A DNA stretch of 64,000 nucleotides from Parietichytrium sp. I65-24A. Its lineage: Eukaryota > Sar > Bigyra > Thraustochytrida > Thraustochytriidae. The position numbers and the translations under genes were made by a program. The stretch covers positions 124,001-188,000 of the forward strand of contig BLSF01000002.1 of the NCBI GenBank assembly GCA_012862575.1, written 5' to 3'. Under the pieces are notes generated by a model. That model saw only the letters and a program-made list of their open reading frames with translations, ran no database searches and was not told the origin of the DNA. Positions 18,953 through 29,623 of this stretch are shown piece by piece; the first letter of the stretch is position 1, and each line of letters starts with the position of its first letter.

Positions 18953-21898
18953 ATGGCCGAATACGAGCAAGCACTTTTACAGTTTTATCAGGAGCATGCT
19001 CCTGATAGAATGCATCACGTGGACCAGGTGTTGAGACACTTCCGCGGTCGCGAGGGGGAAATGGTGCAGCTGTTCGAAGAAAAGTACGGCGTGAGACTAT
19101 CAGCATCACGCGATCGAACGAGCCGAAGGTCCAGAAAGAGTTCACGCAGGTCAAGAAAACGCGAGGAGGATTACGATGATTTTGTGAGTCACGTGAAATC
19201 GGATGACGGCATGTCAGAGTTTTGGCGAAAGAATGGAAGCTTTGCTCTTCCTGACGAACATGACCAAGAATTGGACGAGCATGACAACCCAACGCTGATG
19301 GACCAAGGTCAAGTATTTGCCCGCGCCTATCGCATTGCTCGGCAAAGCAACGACCGCCAAAAATGGAGCAGAACCAAAGTCATGGTGGTTGGTCGCGGGG
19401 CAGCTGGTAAGTCCTCAACCGTGCGATCTCTCCTTGGCATACCCCACGAAGAGAACTGGAACTCCACCGTCGGCATTGAGCTGTCGGTCACTCACACCGG
19501 AGACTGGAAAAAGAGAGACATGCACGAGAGCGTATTCGACATGCTCATGGCCAAGGCCACGGCGATGGCGCTTTCAATGGGCCTTCTAGGGGAGGACGGG
19601 GAGCCATTGGGAGCCGGGTCCCGCTCCAGAACCACTTCGGTGTCGAGCCAGAGAGTGAGGAGGAAAAATAGCTACTTTACGAGGCGGAAGACCTCGGAGC
19701 CCCCAGCGAGATTTCTAGCGAATTTGAGGGCGCTTTTGCGGGTGGGGGGAAAGCAAAGTAGTGTTCCAAGCGGCCTGAATCGGCAAAGTAGTCGCTTTCG
19801 GCTCAGCCGAAGGAGGAGCAAAGCCGCGTCTTCGTCTGACAATGCTGAAAGCTACGAAACTGCGGCAAGTTCGTCAACGACAGGGTACGGGTCAGAAGCG
19901 GACGACGATCGATCAAGCGTACTTCCGGTCGAGCAGAGGGGCAGAGTAGATTCCGATCTCGTCGAGAAGGAACTGGACAAACGACAACGAGTGGTCCTCA
20001 ACATATGGGATTATGGAGGCCAGCCCGTATTCCATACGCTTCACAACCTCTTTTTAACAAGATTCGGGATATACGTCCTCGTCTTTGACATGAGGGCAAT
20101 TTTGAGCCCGGAAGAATCCGAAGATGCCATCAAAGAGCTTGAGTTCTGGCTTCGAGAGACTCAGGTCTATGCTTTCGGCGCATCCATCCTTCTTGTCGGA
20201 ACGTTCTTAGATGTAGTCGACGACCCCTACGATCTCAGCATCATCGACGAAACTCTTCGAAGCCGGCTTGAGTTGGATCTGTTCAATATAGTGGAAAACG
20301 CGGAAGAAGATCGCTGCTTCTACACCATTAACAACGACTCGTATCGATGCGACAGAGCCCAACAAATTCGTGACGCTATAGAAGAAACCGCACTCAAGGA
20401 AGATTATGTGCAGCAGGAGGTCCCTTTGATATGGGCTGAATTGCTAGACGATCTCATCACCCAGAGGGGAAGGCAGGTTTTTGATCTTCAAGAAGAAGTC
20501 GTCCCGCTTGCATTGGCAAGGAACATTTCCGTCGCTGAGCTGCGAGTGCTTCTTGCATTTTTCCATCAGCTGGGAATGCTTGTCTACATTGACTCCTTGA
20601 TGGACGACATGTCAGGCAAGATCATCACGGATCCGCAATGGCTCGCCGACAAGTTGACAACTATTGTCAAGGATCATCTCATTCACTTTGAGCCCTCCGA
20701 ATACCGTGCCATGCAACACATGGGTCTCGGAGACGATTGGGAGGTTCTGCAAGACTTTGGCATTGCCTCCAAGCAACTTTTAGAGGTGTGTTTTGGAGCC
20801 AAAGATTACGACAGCATAGCGTCATTCGCTAGGCAGACGCTTCTCTTCGGTCCCCTGGGGGACTCGGCTTTTCTGGTGCCCAGCCTGCTTCCATCGCTGT
20901 ACGAGAAGCAAACTGATGTCATTGACAAGCTGGAAAGAGAGCTCAAGAACCGCTTCACAGGCTGGCGCTTGACGCTGGAATTCGTTCACATGCCTCGCGC
21001 CTTGCTGGAGCGCATCGTCTCTCTTCTGCTTACGATTGACAACAGGTACGAGGAAGGCTCAAAGCCGAATGCATACAAATTTTCTACGCTTGGGAATGCA
21101 GAATGCAGATTCCAAGAATGCCTGGTGATTCAAGCTGGGCTTTGCAACATGTTGATCGAGAGTGATGTGGAAAGAGGGTCAATGTCGTTCACCTTCGCGA
21201 AAAACACTCAAGATATTTCCCTCTACATGAAACTTGTTGCCGATGCCTTTCACTACGTCCACACGGTCTATCACGGCTCCGCACTGCAATGGGACATGCA
21301 AATTGGAATTCCAGTAGGTAGCGCCAACCACTTCCTGGTTCCCTACGATGATCTATGCGTCGGAGCTTCTGAGGTGTACTGCTTTGATAGGGGTACCGGG
21401 ACACAGAAAAAATTTGCGATTGCAGAGTTTGATCCAATTTTGCAATACAACATACGGCTCAACAAGGCCGAGACGAGAGGGCGCTTTGACGTGTATGTCA
21501 GTCAAGACTGGGCTCGACAAGCCGATTCTGGCACGGACCACGCCATGTTGGCCATGAAAATGTGCCTGCATCTTCGCGCCAAGGGGATTTACGCCGTGTG
21601 TGGGCTCGACATTCTTCCGGGGTTCAATCCCCTCTCTCTCGCACAACTTGTGCTGAGAAGTGGCACAGCTCTTCTTCTCTATTCTGCCAGATACCAAGAT
21701 GAGCTTGACGGCGCACACCCTCACAACTCTTGCAAAATAGAATTTGACACAATCATGGGTTGCCAAAACAAGCAGATTGTGCTTCACAATTTGGATGGCT
21801 CCAAGCTTCACAATGGCTTGGAGAACCTTCTTGTCGATAGGCATGACCTTAGTACGAAGATGCGGCTCGACGCTGCCATCACCGACGTCCTCCAGTAA
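18953..21898 (+). CDS. ROCO-family GTPase (Roc-COR) with N-terminal FY/KYG module and C-terminal TIR-like domain
   Basis: 981 residues, single exon, ATG at 18953. Residues about 5-52 form a module (ALLQFYQEHAPDRMHHVDQV... EEKYGVRL) like the repeats of the protein at 43566-44645. A basic linker follows. The Roc GTPase has P-loop GRGAAGKSS (147-155) and switch II DYGGQ (353-357), interrupted by an insert of about 130 Ser/Arg-rich residues; SILLVGTFLD sits at the base-recognition position. The COR region follows (VPLIWAELLDDL ... ITDPQWLADKLTTI). The last 140 residues resemble a TIR fold: FDVYVSQDW from 845, LHLRAKGIYAVCGLDILPG, LLLYSARY, and SCKIEFDTIMGCQNKQIVL, where E930 aligns with the NADase glutamate of SARM1-type TIRs. 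ROCO proteins are self-dimerising signalling GTPases; an immune-like or NAD-consuming role here is inference. Confidence 0.85.
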   Translation: MAEYEQALLQFYQEHAPDRMHHVDQVLRHFRGREGEMVQLFEEKYGVRLSASRDRTSRRSRKSSRRSRKREEDYDDFVSHVKSDDGMSEFWRKNGSFALPDEHDQELDEHDNPTLMDQGQVFARAYRIARQSNDRQKWSRTKVMVVGRGAAGKSSTVRSLLGIPHEENWNSTVGIELSVTHTGDWKKRDMHESVFDMLMAKATAMALSMGLLGEDGEPLGAGSRSRTTSVSSQRVRRKNSYFTRRKTSEPPARFLANLRALLRVGGKQSSVPSGLNRQSSRFRLSRRRSKAASSSDNAESYETAASSSTTGYGSEADDDRSSVLPVEQRGRVDSDLVEKELDKRQRVVLNIWDYGGQPVFHTLHNLFLTRFGIYVLVFDMRAILSPEESEDAIKELEFWLRETQVYAFGASILLVGTFLDVVDDPYDLSIIDETLRSRLELDLFNIVENAEEDRCFYTINNDSYRCDRAQQIRDAIEETALKEDYVQQEVPLIWAELLDDLITQRGRQVFDLQEEVVPLALARNISVAELRVLLAFFHQLGMLVYIDSLMDDMSGKIITDPQWLADKLTTIVKDHLIHFEPSEYRAMQHMGLGDDWEVLQDFGIASKQLLEVCFGAKDYDSIASFARQTLLFGPLGDSAFLVPSLLPSLYEKQTDVIDKLERELKNRFTGWRLTLEFVHMPRALLERIVSLLLTIDNRYEEGSKPNAYKFSTLGNAECRFQECLVIQAGLCNMLIESDVERGSMSFTFAKNTQDISLYMKLVADAFHYVHTVYHGSALQWDMQIGIPVGSANHFLVPYDDLCVGASEVYCFDRGTGTQKKFAIAEFDPILQYNIRLNKAETRGRFDVYVSQDWARQADSGTDHAMLAMKMCLHLRAKGIYAVCGLDILPGFNPLSLAQLVLRSGTALLLYSARYQDELDGAHPHNSCKIEFDTIMGCQNKQIVLHNLDGSKLHNGLENLLVDRHDLSTKMRLDAAITDVLQ

Positions 21899-22782
21899 TT
21901 CCTCCCCGAATATCTGCGCTTCCTGCGAGCCAAAGCACTGTGTCTCCTTCACCTCGAGCCAAATTTACTCGTGTGAACTTATCTTGGAACGATTTCTCAC
22001 ATCCCTCGTATTATAGCACCTTGTCTTTAAAAATTGTAGCTCTGGATTGGTCTCTTGCACGTGCACTATTTCATTCTTTCTAATCGCGCACCCGTCCTTC
22101 TCGTCCTCCAGCCTCAAGGACTACACGCGAGCTTTAGTGTTGCACTAGAACCTGGCTGGATGGATCGTGCCACCCATGCGAGGATTTCGCAAACACGTAG
22201 GTCCAAAACGTAGGCATCGTCCATCGCATATGACTTTCGCATAGTCTCGCGAGACGACAAACTGCTCCCCTCCGAAAAAATTGACAGAGGCTCTCCATTC
22301 TCTCCATTCCCAGCTTTTGCGCCCTTCACACAATTCAGATTCACAGTATTCACAGTGTCAGAAAAACCACTGACTGACGGCTACCATCCCCCACCACCGT
22401 AGCACGGTCCCAGCCGCAGCGATTCGACTTCCTGCGCCGCTCCTCTCATTACATCGTTTGACTACACGAAGATGCTGTCGCAGATTAGAAAATGACCACA
22501 TCCTGGCGTTTTTTTGTGCCTCGAGGAAGTTTTAAGTGCATTCAAGGTGTGCTAGTCTCAACGTCTGACGAGATTAAACCGCGCGGGCATTCTCGAAAGC
22601 TGCCATACAGGCGCACTACGTGCCGTTAATGCTGAACTGGAATGGCCCGCCCAGCGGCGTCTACGCGATTGGATAAAGTACGGTAAGCCCGTGGACCAGC
22701 TCTGGGAGGGAGTCAACTTTTGGCACAGCTTGTCGAGTAAAGGAAGGAAGGAGAAAAGAAAAAATTAGAATCTGTTAGTCAC

Positions 22783-22803
22783 TTCTCTCTCTCTCTCTCT
22801 CTC
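22783..22803. repeat. (CT)n microsatellite
   Basis: About ten CT units followed by a (GT)n-like stretch, in gene-poor DNA. Confidence 0.85.
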
Positions 22804-25661
22804 AGTGTGTGTGAGTGTGTCTCACTCTTGGTCTGAGATCCGTATGATTCTGCTGAGAGTCTTCCTTGCTGTTTCCGTCTCTCCCTCTCGAAGATCACTG
22901 AGAGATTGTCTTTTTGACAGAGAGTGACGGAGAGAGAGGGACAGGGAAGAACATCATTCAAACAAAGCTTTCGAAAGTCAAGAGTTTTTAGGGATTTACA
23001 GTATGTCTCCAGACAGCCAAAATGATTCTGGGAAACTTGGAGGCTTTCAGACCTGTCGTCAACCTGCCGCTCTGCAGCGGTCGGTTGTCTAACTCTTCAA
23101 CATCGTTCTCCCACACATGGCGTTTTCCTCGGACAATACCAGGAGGAGGAAAGGCACTTCTGCAGATCGACTAACTGTCGCTCCCTCTGTACGATCGTAC
23201 CCTCCACTCCCTCCACATAAGCTCGTTCATTGATTTGATCTGATTTGATTTGATTTGATGATTGAGACTAATCAACCTTTTTGTTTCCCTCCACGTTCTT
23301 GTACCGGCAGCACTAAGCTTAGCGATCATGCTTGCTCTTTGCCGAGTTGGAAAAACCAACCAAACGTCCATTAGTAATTTTATTTTCTCTCAGGATCACT
23401 CACGTACATGATCTAATTCTTTTCTTCAAGGCTTAAAAGATCAAGACAAGGTCAAACGAGAGAGGGAGGGTTAGAGAGAGCGGAGAATGGCTGACTGACT
23501 CTCTGGCTCCCTCTTACTTTTGGAAGTCACAGTAGTATGTCAAACGAATGGGACTTTCGCGTTCACTGTAGGAGTAAGAGCCTATTCGTCGTACTATTTC
23601 AGCAGTCGCGAATGGCAGTTGATTCTGGGGCAGAGGGCTTCTTGTTTGCCAAGTCGAAATGGAGTTGGCAGATTAGTCGAGCAAAAGGAAAGAGGAGTCG
23701 AATTGCGATTACGATCGGTTTCTGAATTTATAGTTGGTTAGATTACTCATTTGATTGGCCTCCCGGCGGAGGATTTGCAGGCACAAATACGTGGGCTAGT
23801 CAACATCATGATTCTTACAATCACCACTGCTTCAATCCTCAGAGGGCCGTGGTCGCCACATCCAGGTGCACCAAGTTACCTACCTCCCAACGTTTTGCCA
23901 CATCGCACATCATCGTACTTGTTTGCCGGGGCAAGTCTGCTGCGAGATAGGATTCATGAAAGATTCTGGCCCTTGGCCGGCGTTGCTCCTGTTGCCCTAT
24001 GGGAGAATCCAAGCCATTTCTTTCGTTTCGAGAAAAGCCCGGCAGTCCTGACAGAGTCGGGTCAACTCACATCCGATACTGACGGTGTTAATCTCCATCG
24101 AGTCACAGGATGTGCCGTGAGGGAAGAAGGAAGATCTGTATGTCAACAACCCATCTGCAGTGCACGAGTAGCAAACCGAATCTTCCCTCCCCTGGTCTGA
24201 GGTCGAAAGGTCCTCCAAAGAGGCGCAGCGCTTCCGACACATTCCTCAACCAATGAAACAATGAAAGAGAAGAGAGAGAGACAGACAGAACGAATGAATG
24301 AACGAACGGCAGCACAACCTTTTTATCTTCAACTTGCACGTGCAATGGTAGCCCTGTATTACTAACTCCCATAGCAGTTCGCGGGTTGGCCAACTCCGCC
24401 ATCCGCTGCCCCGGCAGACCAGAAACTCCGCGTCGGAGCAGGGCACGCCCATTGTCAATCTCGCGCATATTTGCTGAGAGAGTGAGAGAGAGAAAGAGAG
24501 AGAATCAGTCGACAAGGCGCTGGTCTCGCGAGTCGTTTGGCAACTTGGCGTTCGCATCATCGACGCGTTTATCTCGCCGCAGGTCGGGCGGCCTTGAGCA
24601 AAGCTTCGTTCACGGAGAGTCGAGAGGAACGACGACCCCGCAAGGCGGTCTGGCTTTAACCCCGAAAAGTTCGAACGCGGAAAGCACAAGCTGCAGCGCC
24701 GAAAGGTTCGAATAGGGGCGCGAGCTGGATCGGGTTTTGCGGGCTGGTTGAGTGAAGTCGGGCCTGGCAGAGGGAACGAATCGTTCTTCGTGACCTTATA
24801 TCATCGTAAGTGAAAGTTCGCCCGGAACCGTCGATCACTTTTGGGCAAGTCAATCGCGCCGCTGCGATTGCAAGCATATTGCTCGACTGTTCTTTTTAGT
24901 TCTATTTATTCCTTCGGGCCACTTGCAAACGCTGCGCGAGAAAAAAGCATACGAGCCGTAGCGATCTACAACTTCGTGAAGCTCCAAGCCCTTGCTATTT
25001 TGACTGTGCCAAAAGCACAAGCACCAACGCGCATTTTGAGAACCTCGTGACCAGCGCAGAGCTTGCGAACGTGCTAGCATCCTACCACGAAGCAACACGC
25101 ACACACCGTTCGCTCGGGTCGCTAAGCAACAAACTATTTATTCCTACACAACGCCCACGTGAGTCCCACACACGCCGAGAGCACCCGAGCCGCGTCATTC
25201 ATTCACTGAGCAACTGACAGTGAAGCCCCGTTCACTCCTTCGTCCCTTCCCTTTAAAAGTTCTAACCTTCCTCTGCCACGCGTTTGGGGAGGTTGACCAA
25301 CAACCATTTACTCATCCTCTAACTCGCTCGCAGGCCAGTACTTCCTGTCGAGTGCGTGGGTGTGCAGACCATCGACCATCTCTGGCAAGCGCTACTAGCT
25401 AGCCAACCACCACATCGACCTCGTCGGCCGTGAATTCGATCTCCAGCAGTCGTTGATTCGCGGCGCATTTTTCCCTCCAACCTCGCAGCCAAAAACGAAG
25501 CCTGCGCATCGCAGCAGCCCACGTAGAGAGACGAGATCAAGAGTAAAATACGAAGAACGAAAGACCCGGGCAAACGGTCGTCCATTCGAGCGCCGACGCT
25601 GGAGTAGATTTTCCTAGTTGATTTGGTGTGCGCCGAAAGAAGTCAAAAGGCGGCGTTGACA

Positions 25662-25677
25662 GAGAGAGAGAGAGAGT
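25662..25677. repeat. (GA)n tract upstream of the F-box/RCC1 gene
   Basis: Eight GA units lie about 270 bp before the start codon at 25945. Confidence 0.8.
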
Positions 25678-25944
25678 TAGAAGAGCGGAGGAAATTTCCT
25701 GGCTGAGGCGTAGCGAGTAAGCGGCGGGATACCGAATTGCGTACTGGTACTAGCCCGAAGGAGAGCAGCGAGTGGAGTGGTACCACGGTTGGAGCCTTGA
25801 GAGGACTGTGAGCATCCCAGAGGCGCTGACTGATTGAGGGAGTGATCGTTACGGCAGACGCGGATTGCTGTTGCTGTTGGCCAGTGTGAACGCGAGTTGG
25901 CTGAGGTTTTGCACATTGCATCGTTGACCCTGACCCGCGGCAAG

Positions 25945-27582
25945 ATGAAGCAACGCAGGGCGAATGATCTCTTTTGGATCGAGAGCGTCTCTGCCGGTGA
26001 GACGCAGTTGCGCTCCGCGGTCATGTGGAAGAAAGCAAAGTCTTCTAGCCACGGAATTGGCAACCTACTTTTCGGGTTCGGCGATCGCTTCACGGAAGAT
26101 ATCGAGCTCACCTTGATGCAGTACCTATCCGCCACTGACCTTGCCAAACTTTGCGCCACCAGCCGTACTTTGAGACAATTGGCACTTCTTGTTGCCGCGG
26201 AGCGACTCAAGTACGTCATGGGCCCTGGCTGCCTTGGTGATTCGTCTACAGTGGAGGAGACCCCCATAGTGAGGCATTTCCTCGCTTCAAAGCGCACCAG
26301 CTTGCCATGCTTTCTGCACATGGTGAACCATTGTCGACAACAAACCTTTCGGTCGACCTTGTCCCTGGGGGAGGGCCACACATGCGTCGTTCAAATGGTC
26401 GGCCCTAACGAAAGCGCAGTGTACTTGTTTGGTGAAGGCGAAAAGGGACAGCTCGGTGCAGGAGATAACGAAAACAGCTGCGTTCCGTCGCGCATCAGTC
26501 TTGCCGAGTTCGGGGTGAAGGTTGCCAGTGCCGCGTGTGGCGCGCAACACACCTGCCTTTTGACCACAGACGGTAGGATTCTGAGTTTTGGCCTGAACAA
26601 CGCTGGGCAACTCGGCGATGGCACGACTGACGATCGAAATAAGCCAGCCTTCATGAAGGAGGTGTTCAAGAGAGATGGCACTCCAATACGTTACGAGCAA
26701 ATTGTCACCGGTCGCTTCTACACCGCCGCACTCACCAGAGACGGGCGCGTTGCCATCTTTGGCGACGGACTTTCGTTGACCAATTTGCTTGCTGGTTTCA
26801 TTCTCCCCCTTGGCGACATAGCCCCTGGAGAAAAAGTTGTCCAACTTGCGGCTGGCCAGGAACATCTTTTGATGCTAACTGACCGGAACAAGTTGTACGC
26901 AGTCGGCAGTGGCCACCAAGGCAAGCTTGGCCTTGCTCGAAATCTTGTGGAGCTTCCGCACGAGCACACTTTAGATGCCGCGCAACGCCGCGCTGTCAAG
27001 CAGCACCGCATTTCTCAAGGTTGCAACGAGCCGCGCCTTGTGGCAGTCTCTGACCCGCACAAAACTATCGTGCACATTGCAGCGGGAGGAAATCACTCTG
27101 CTTTTGTTACAGGGGACGGATCTTTGTACGCCTGGGGAGCCTGCAGCAATGGCGAGCTAGGAATTGGCAAATTTGTCCGCAATGTCCCTTTGCCAACCAA
27201 GGTGGAACTCCCAGCAAAGACGCCGTTTGCCCTCAATGTGTCTTGTGGAAAAGCTCACACCGCAGTTTTGACGACTTGCGGCCACATCCTCACTTTCGGC
27301 AGTAGCACATACAACCAGGATGGTAAGCAACACAAGTTTTGGGCTACGAACAAGCCGCAGGAAATCTGCCCGGGGGACTTGACGAACCACAAACCTGCTC
27401 TTTCGGTTGTCGTTTGCGGAGGACGGCACAGTGTCACGCAGGATGTCAATGGCTCGTTGTTCAGCTTTGGCGATCCGATTTGCACTGGGCGTCCTTTGCG
27501 ATCTCAAGCCTCCGATTCGAACTATCTCCCTCGCCTCGTTTCCATGGAGAGATCGAGTTTCAACCGGTCCAACAGTATCTAA
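25945..27582 (+). CDS. F-box-like / RCC1-repeat protein
   Basis: 545 residues from the ATG at 25945; the frame continues upstream only to a TTG. Residues about 45-90 resemble an F-box (ELTLMQYLSATDLAKLCATS followed by TLRQLALLVAAE). From about 145 to 525 come six or seven RCC1 blades with the diagnostic pattern of a GxxHT/S strand and an LFGxGxxGQLG loop: YLFGEGEKGQLGAGD, ACGAQHTCLL, LSFGLNNAGQLGDG, AAGQEHLLML, YAVGSGHQGKLGL, AAGGNHSAFV, YAWGACSNGELGIG, SCGKAHTAVL and CGGRHSVTQ. RCC1 folds act as GEFs or as protein-binding propellers; with an F-box, a substrate receptor of an SCF ubiquitin ligase is the simplest reading. An unusual ATTTA-rich 3' region follows. It converges on the BNR-repeat gene. 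Confidence 0.85.
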   Translation: MKQRRANDLFWIESVSAGETQLRSAVMWKKAKSSSHGIGNLLFGFGDRFTEDIELTLMQYLSATDLAKLCATSRTLRQLALLVAAERLKYVMGPGCLGDSSTVEETPIVRHFLASKRTSLPCFLHMVNHCRQQTFRSTLSLGEGHTCVVQMVGPNESAVYLFGEGEKGQLGAGDNENSCVPSRISLAEFGVKVASAACGAQHTCLLTTDGRILSFGLNNAGQLGDGTTDDRNKPAFMKEVFKRDGTPIRYEQIVTGRFYTAALTRDGRVAIFGDGLSLTNLLAGFILPLGDIAPGEKVVQLAAGQEHLLMLTDRNKLYAVGSGHQGKLGLARNLVELPHEHTLDAAQRRAVKQHRISQGCNEPRLVAVSDPHKTIVHIAAGGNHSAFVTGDGSLYAWGACSNGELGIGKFVRNVPLPTKVELPAKTPFALNVSCGKAHTAVLTTCGHILTFGSSTYNQDGKQHKFWATNKPQEICPGDLTNHKPALSVVVCGGRHSVTQDVNGSLFSFGDPICTGRPLRSQASDSNYLPRLVSMERSSFNRSNSI

Positions 27583-27886
27583 GCGTGGGTGTTTTCGACG
27601 CACAGCCCTAGATGGCTGCACTTCATTATTTATTTATTTCGCGACAGTTTCTATTTATTTCTATTTATTTGCAAGCAGCAAACCCACTTAAAGTAATTAT
27701 TTATTTCCCTGACAGTGAACTTTACGCCGTGATTCCTTACCTTGCCCCGTCGTCATGATGTCACAAGTGCCGGTAAAACATGGTAAATTTCCAATCGAAC
27801 ACAGAAAATTGTCGAACGGTTTCAATTCAGTGTTAATCAAATCAATGTTATTCATCCACGGAGCACGGGGCTCACCAATCGATGCT
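27583..27886. other. Convergent 3' region with ATTTA repeats
   Basis: The 300 bp between convergent gene ends. Positions 27627-27707 contain at least five ATTTA pentamers, two of them overlapping as ATTTATTTATTT, on the sense strand of the F-box/RCC1 gene. In animals, such AU-rich elements destabilise mRNA; any such role here is inference. Confidence 0.55.
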
Positions 27887-29623
27887 TCAAACATCTGGCG
27901 CAGGCTTGCGGGAATTTCCCAGCATGGTGACTGGACGAAATAGAAAATTTGTTGCCGGGGACATGGGAAGCTCTCGGCGGTTTAGTGGTTTTGCAATGCT
28001 GTTCTCCTCAGCGGGCCCTGAAGCATAGGTCTCAGGCATTGCATACGTATTGTTCGAGTAGACCGAACTGGATACGTATGATGACCCGGAGTATTCGGAC
28101 AGTTTGCCACTGTATCGTCCTCCACCCACGGCATCGCGAAGACCGCTAGGGTCCACCACGCCCTCACTGTGATGGCGACCACGGGTTATGGATCGTTTGA
28201 GGAAGACGAGGCCAGCAACAAAGAGCCCAGCAACAAGCCCAGCAGAGCCAGCTATGCCTGCGATCGCGAGCGTGGAAAGTTGGCTCGTGTCGTCCTCCTC
28301 AGATTCCGTGGGTCTCTTTGTGGGTTCTGGCGTCGGAGGGAACGTTGGCTGCCTTGTTGTTGTAGCCCCACCTCCATCGTCGTCACCGCTGCTTGAAGCT
28401 GTTGGGGCATTCGTTGGGGCATTCGTAGAGGGCAACAGCAACTGCAGGGTGCTGGTTACTACGGTATCTTTTGATGGTATTTTGTTGCGGATCGCGCAAG
28501 TACAAAGTCCTGCCATATCACAATACACATTTGCTTCCTCATATCTATCAGTGTTTGTGGTGTCCTCTGCCAAACCAGTGAATGACGATACTATTGGCAA
28601 TACGGAGATCGTGGCAAAGATGCTATACAGTGGAGAGCTGTCAATGCTGTTGTCTTGCTCCCACACCAACACACATGTGAAATCGGTGCATGTAATGCTT
28701 GGCAGACGCCCTCCTTGGTTGTCAGCTGCATATAAGGTCTGAAATTGTGTAAAGTTCGTTCCACCCTGAGTACTCGATGACACCTCAATTGCCCGATCAG
28801 AATCCGAGGAAGTGTGAAATGCGCCTGCCACGAAGCACACAGAGTCACTCAAACATGACACCACCGGAAAATCCGAGCGCTTGTTTCCGCCCGTTTGCGA
28901 AAGCCGATTGGAGCTCTCAATCACCTCAGGTTCGCTCCATGTCGCGCCAGCGTCAGTTGATCGAAAGATCACAACTTGCTCTTGATTAGACGAGTCTGAG
29001 CCCGTTGCGGAGATCAGGCAAAAAGACCCAGATGGCCGGCAGTAAATCCGTTGTTGAGAGACTCGGTATACTGTGTCATCCGCAACAGTTATTAAAGTAG
29101 AGCTCCACGTTGCTCCGAAATCACTCGATTGGGCCACAACCAAAGGATGTCTATCGCGCCCTCCTACGATTGCGGCGAGACACTGTTTGCTGCTTTCGAC
29201 GCAGGTAATAACAGGATTTTCTTTGTCTCCGTTCACTGAGTTGAACGGAAGCTGTACCCGACTTGCCCAGGAACTCCCGTCATAGGTAGCCGAGTACACC
29301 GTCGAGGAGTCTGAAGACTGCCACAGCGCCACGCATGATTCTGAATTGCATACAAGTTGGGGGGCTTTCGCACTTTGAAATAGAAGCGCTGGGGACTCCC
29401 ATTCAGCGCCTTTCCCTCGTCGAATTGACCAATATATTGAAGTCGAGTCCTCGTTTTCAAACAACGCCACGCACGTTGCATTCGCGAGAGCACAACTCAG
29501 CACCGGGTTGCCCAGCTCCTCATTGTTAACCACTAGCTCGGCTTCGAGAGCAAAGCCCGTTGCGCGAGGGGGCAAGTCTGCCACGCCGAGCAGCCCCGCG
29601 AAGACTAGCTGAGAGCACTTCAT
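27887..29623 (-). CDS. Type I membrane protein with BNR/Asp-box (sialidase-like) repeats
   Basis: 578 residues from the ATG at 29621-29623, which begins a probable signal peptide (MKCSQLVFAGLLGVADLPPR); further upstream the frame reaches only a TTG. The ectodomain (about 25-400) looks like a six-bladed beta-propeller with Asp-box motifs, SSDFGATWS and STDAGATWSEP being the clearest, and repeated CV-x-x-cysteine strands (ITCVESSKQCLA, VSCLSDSVCFVA, ITCTDFTCVLVW). A Thr/Pro/Ser-rich stalk (TNAPTNAPT, PTFPPTPEPTKRPT) leads to a membrane helix (about 455-480, IAGSAGLVAGLFVAGLVFL) and a cytoplasmic tail rich in S, Y and G. The paired cysteine strands suggest a disulphide-stabilised surface protein. 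No sialidase arginine triad could be identified, so enzymatic activity is doubtful. Confidence 0.75.
   Translation of the reverse strand: MKCSQLVFAGLLGVADLPPRATGFALEAELVVNNEELGNPVLSCALANATCVALFENEDSTSIYWSIRRGKGAEWESPALLFQSAKAPQLVCNSESCVALWQSSDSSTVYSATYDGSSWASRVQLPFNSVNGDKENPVITCVESSKQCLAAIVGGRDRHPLVVAQSSDFGATWSSTLITVADDTVYRVSQQRIYCRPSGSFCLISATGSDSSNQEQVVIFRSTDAGATWSEPEVIESSNRLSQTGGNKRSDFPVVSCLSDSVCFVAGAFHTSSDSDRAIEVSSSTQGGTNFTQFQTLYAADNQGGRLPSITCTDFTCVLVWEQDNSIDSSPLYSIFATISVLPIVSSFTGLAEDTTNTDRYEEANVYCDMAGLCTCAIRNKIPSKDTVVTSTLQLLLPSTNAPTNAPTASSSGDDDGGGATTTRQPTFPPTPEPTKRPTESEEDDTSQLSTLAIAGIAGSAGLVAGLFVAGLVFLKRSITRGRHHSEGVVDPSGLRDAVGGGRYSGKLSEYSGSSYVSSSVYSNNTYAMPETYASGPAEENSIAKPLNRRELPMSPATNFLFRPVTMLGNSRKPAPDV

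Larger units (their letters stand above)
21899..25944. other. 4-kb gene-poor region between the ROCO and RCC1 genes
   Basis: No family was recognised on either strand. The region carries (CT)n at 22783-22803 followed by GTGTGAGTGTGTCTC, TGATT repeats (23236-23259), AGAGAG tracts (23456-23480, 24475-24503, 25662-25677) and a stretch of moderate GC (24380-24840). The longest open frame (23751-24200) starts with TTG and has no domain. An RNA gene or a split gene with small exons could be hidden in it. Confidence 0.45.

Noticed and set aside
23751-24200. 149-codon frame in the 4-kb gene-poor stretch
   Set aside because: The first codon is TTG, and there is no domain, signal peptide or neighbour context.
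24672-24720. GGTTCGAATAG, a possible tRNA B box
   Set aside because: No A box, acceptor stem or CCA-matching 5' partner could be found at a suitable distance.
25677-26381. 234-codon frame antisense to the F-box/RCC1 gene
   Set aside because: It lies opposite coding sequence and carries no recognised motif; it reads as a shadow of the real gene.
27887-29623. Calling the BNR protein an active sialidase
   Set aside because: Asp-box motifs are present, but the catalytic arginine triad and Tyr/Glu pair could not be identified, so only a propeller fold is claimed.
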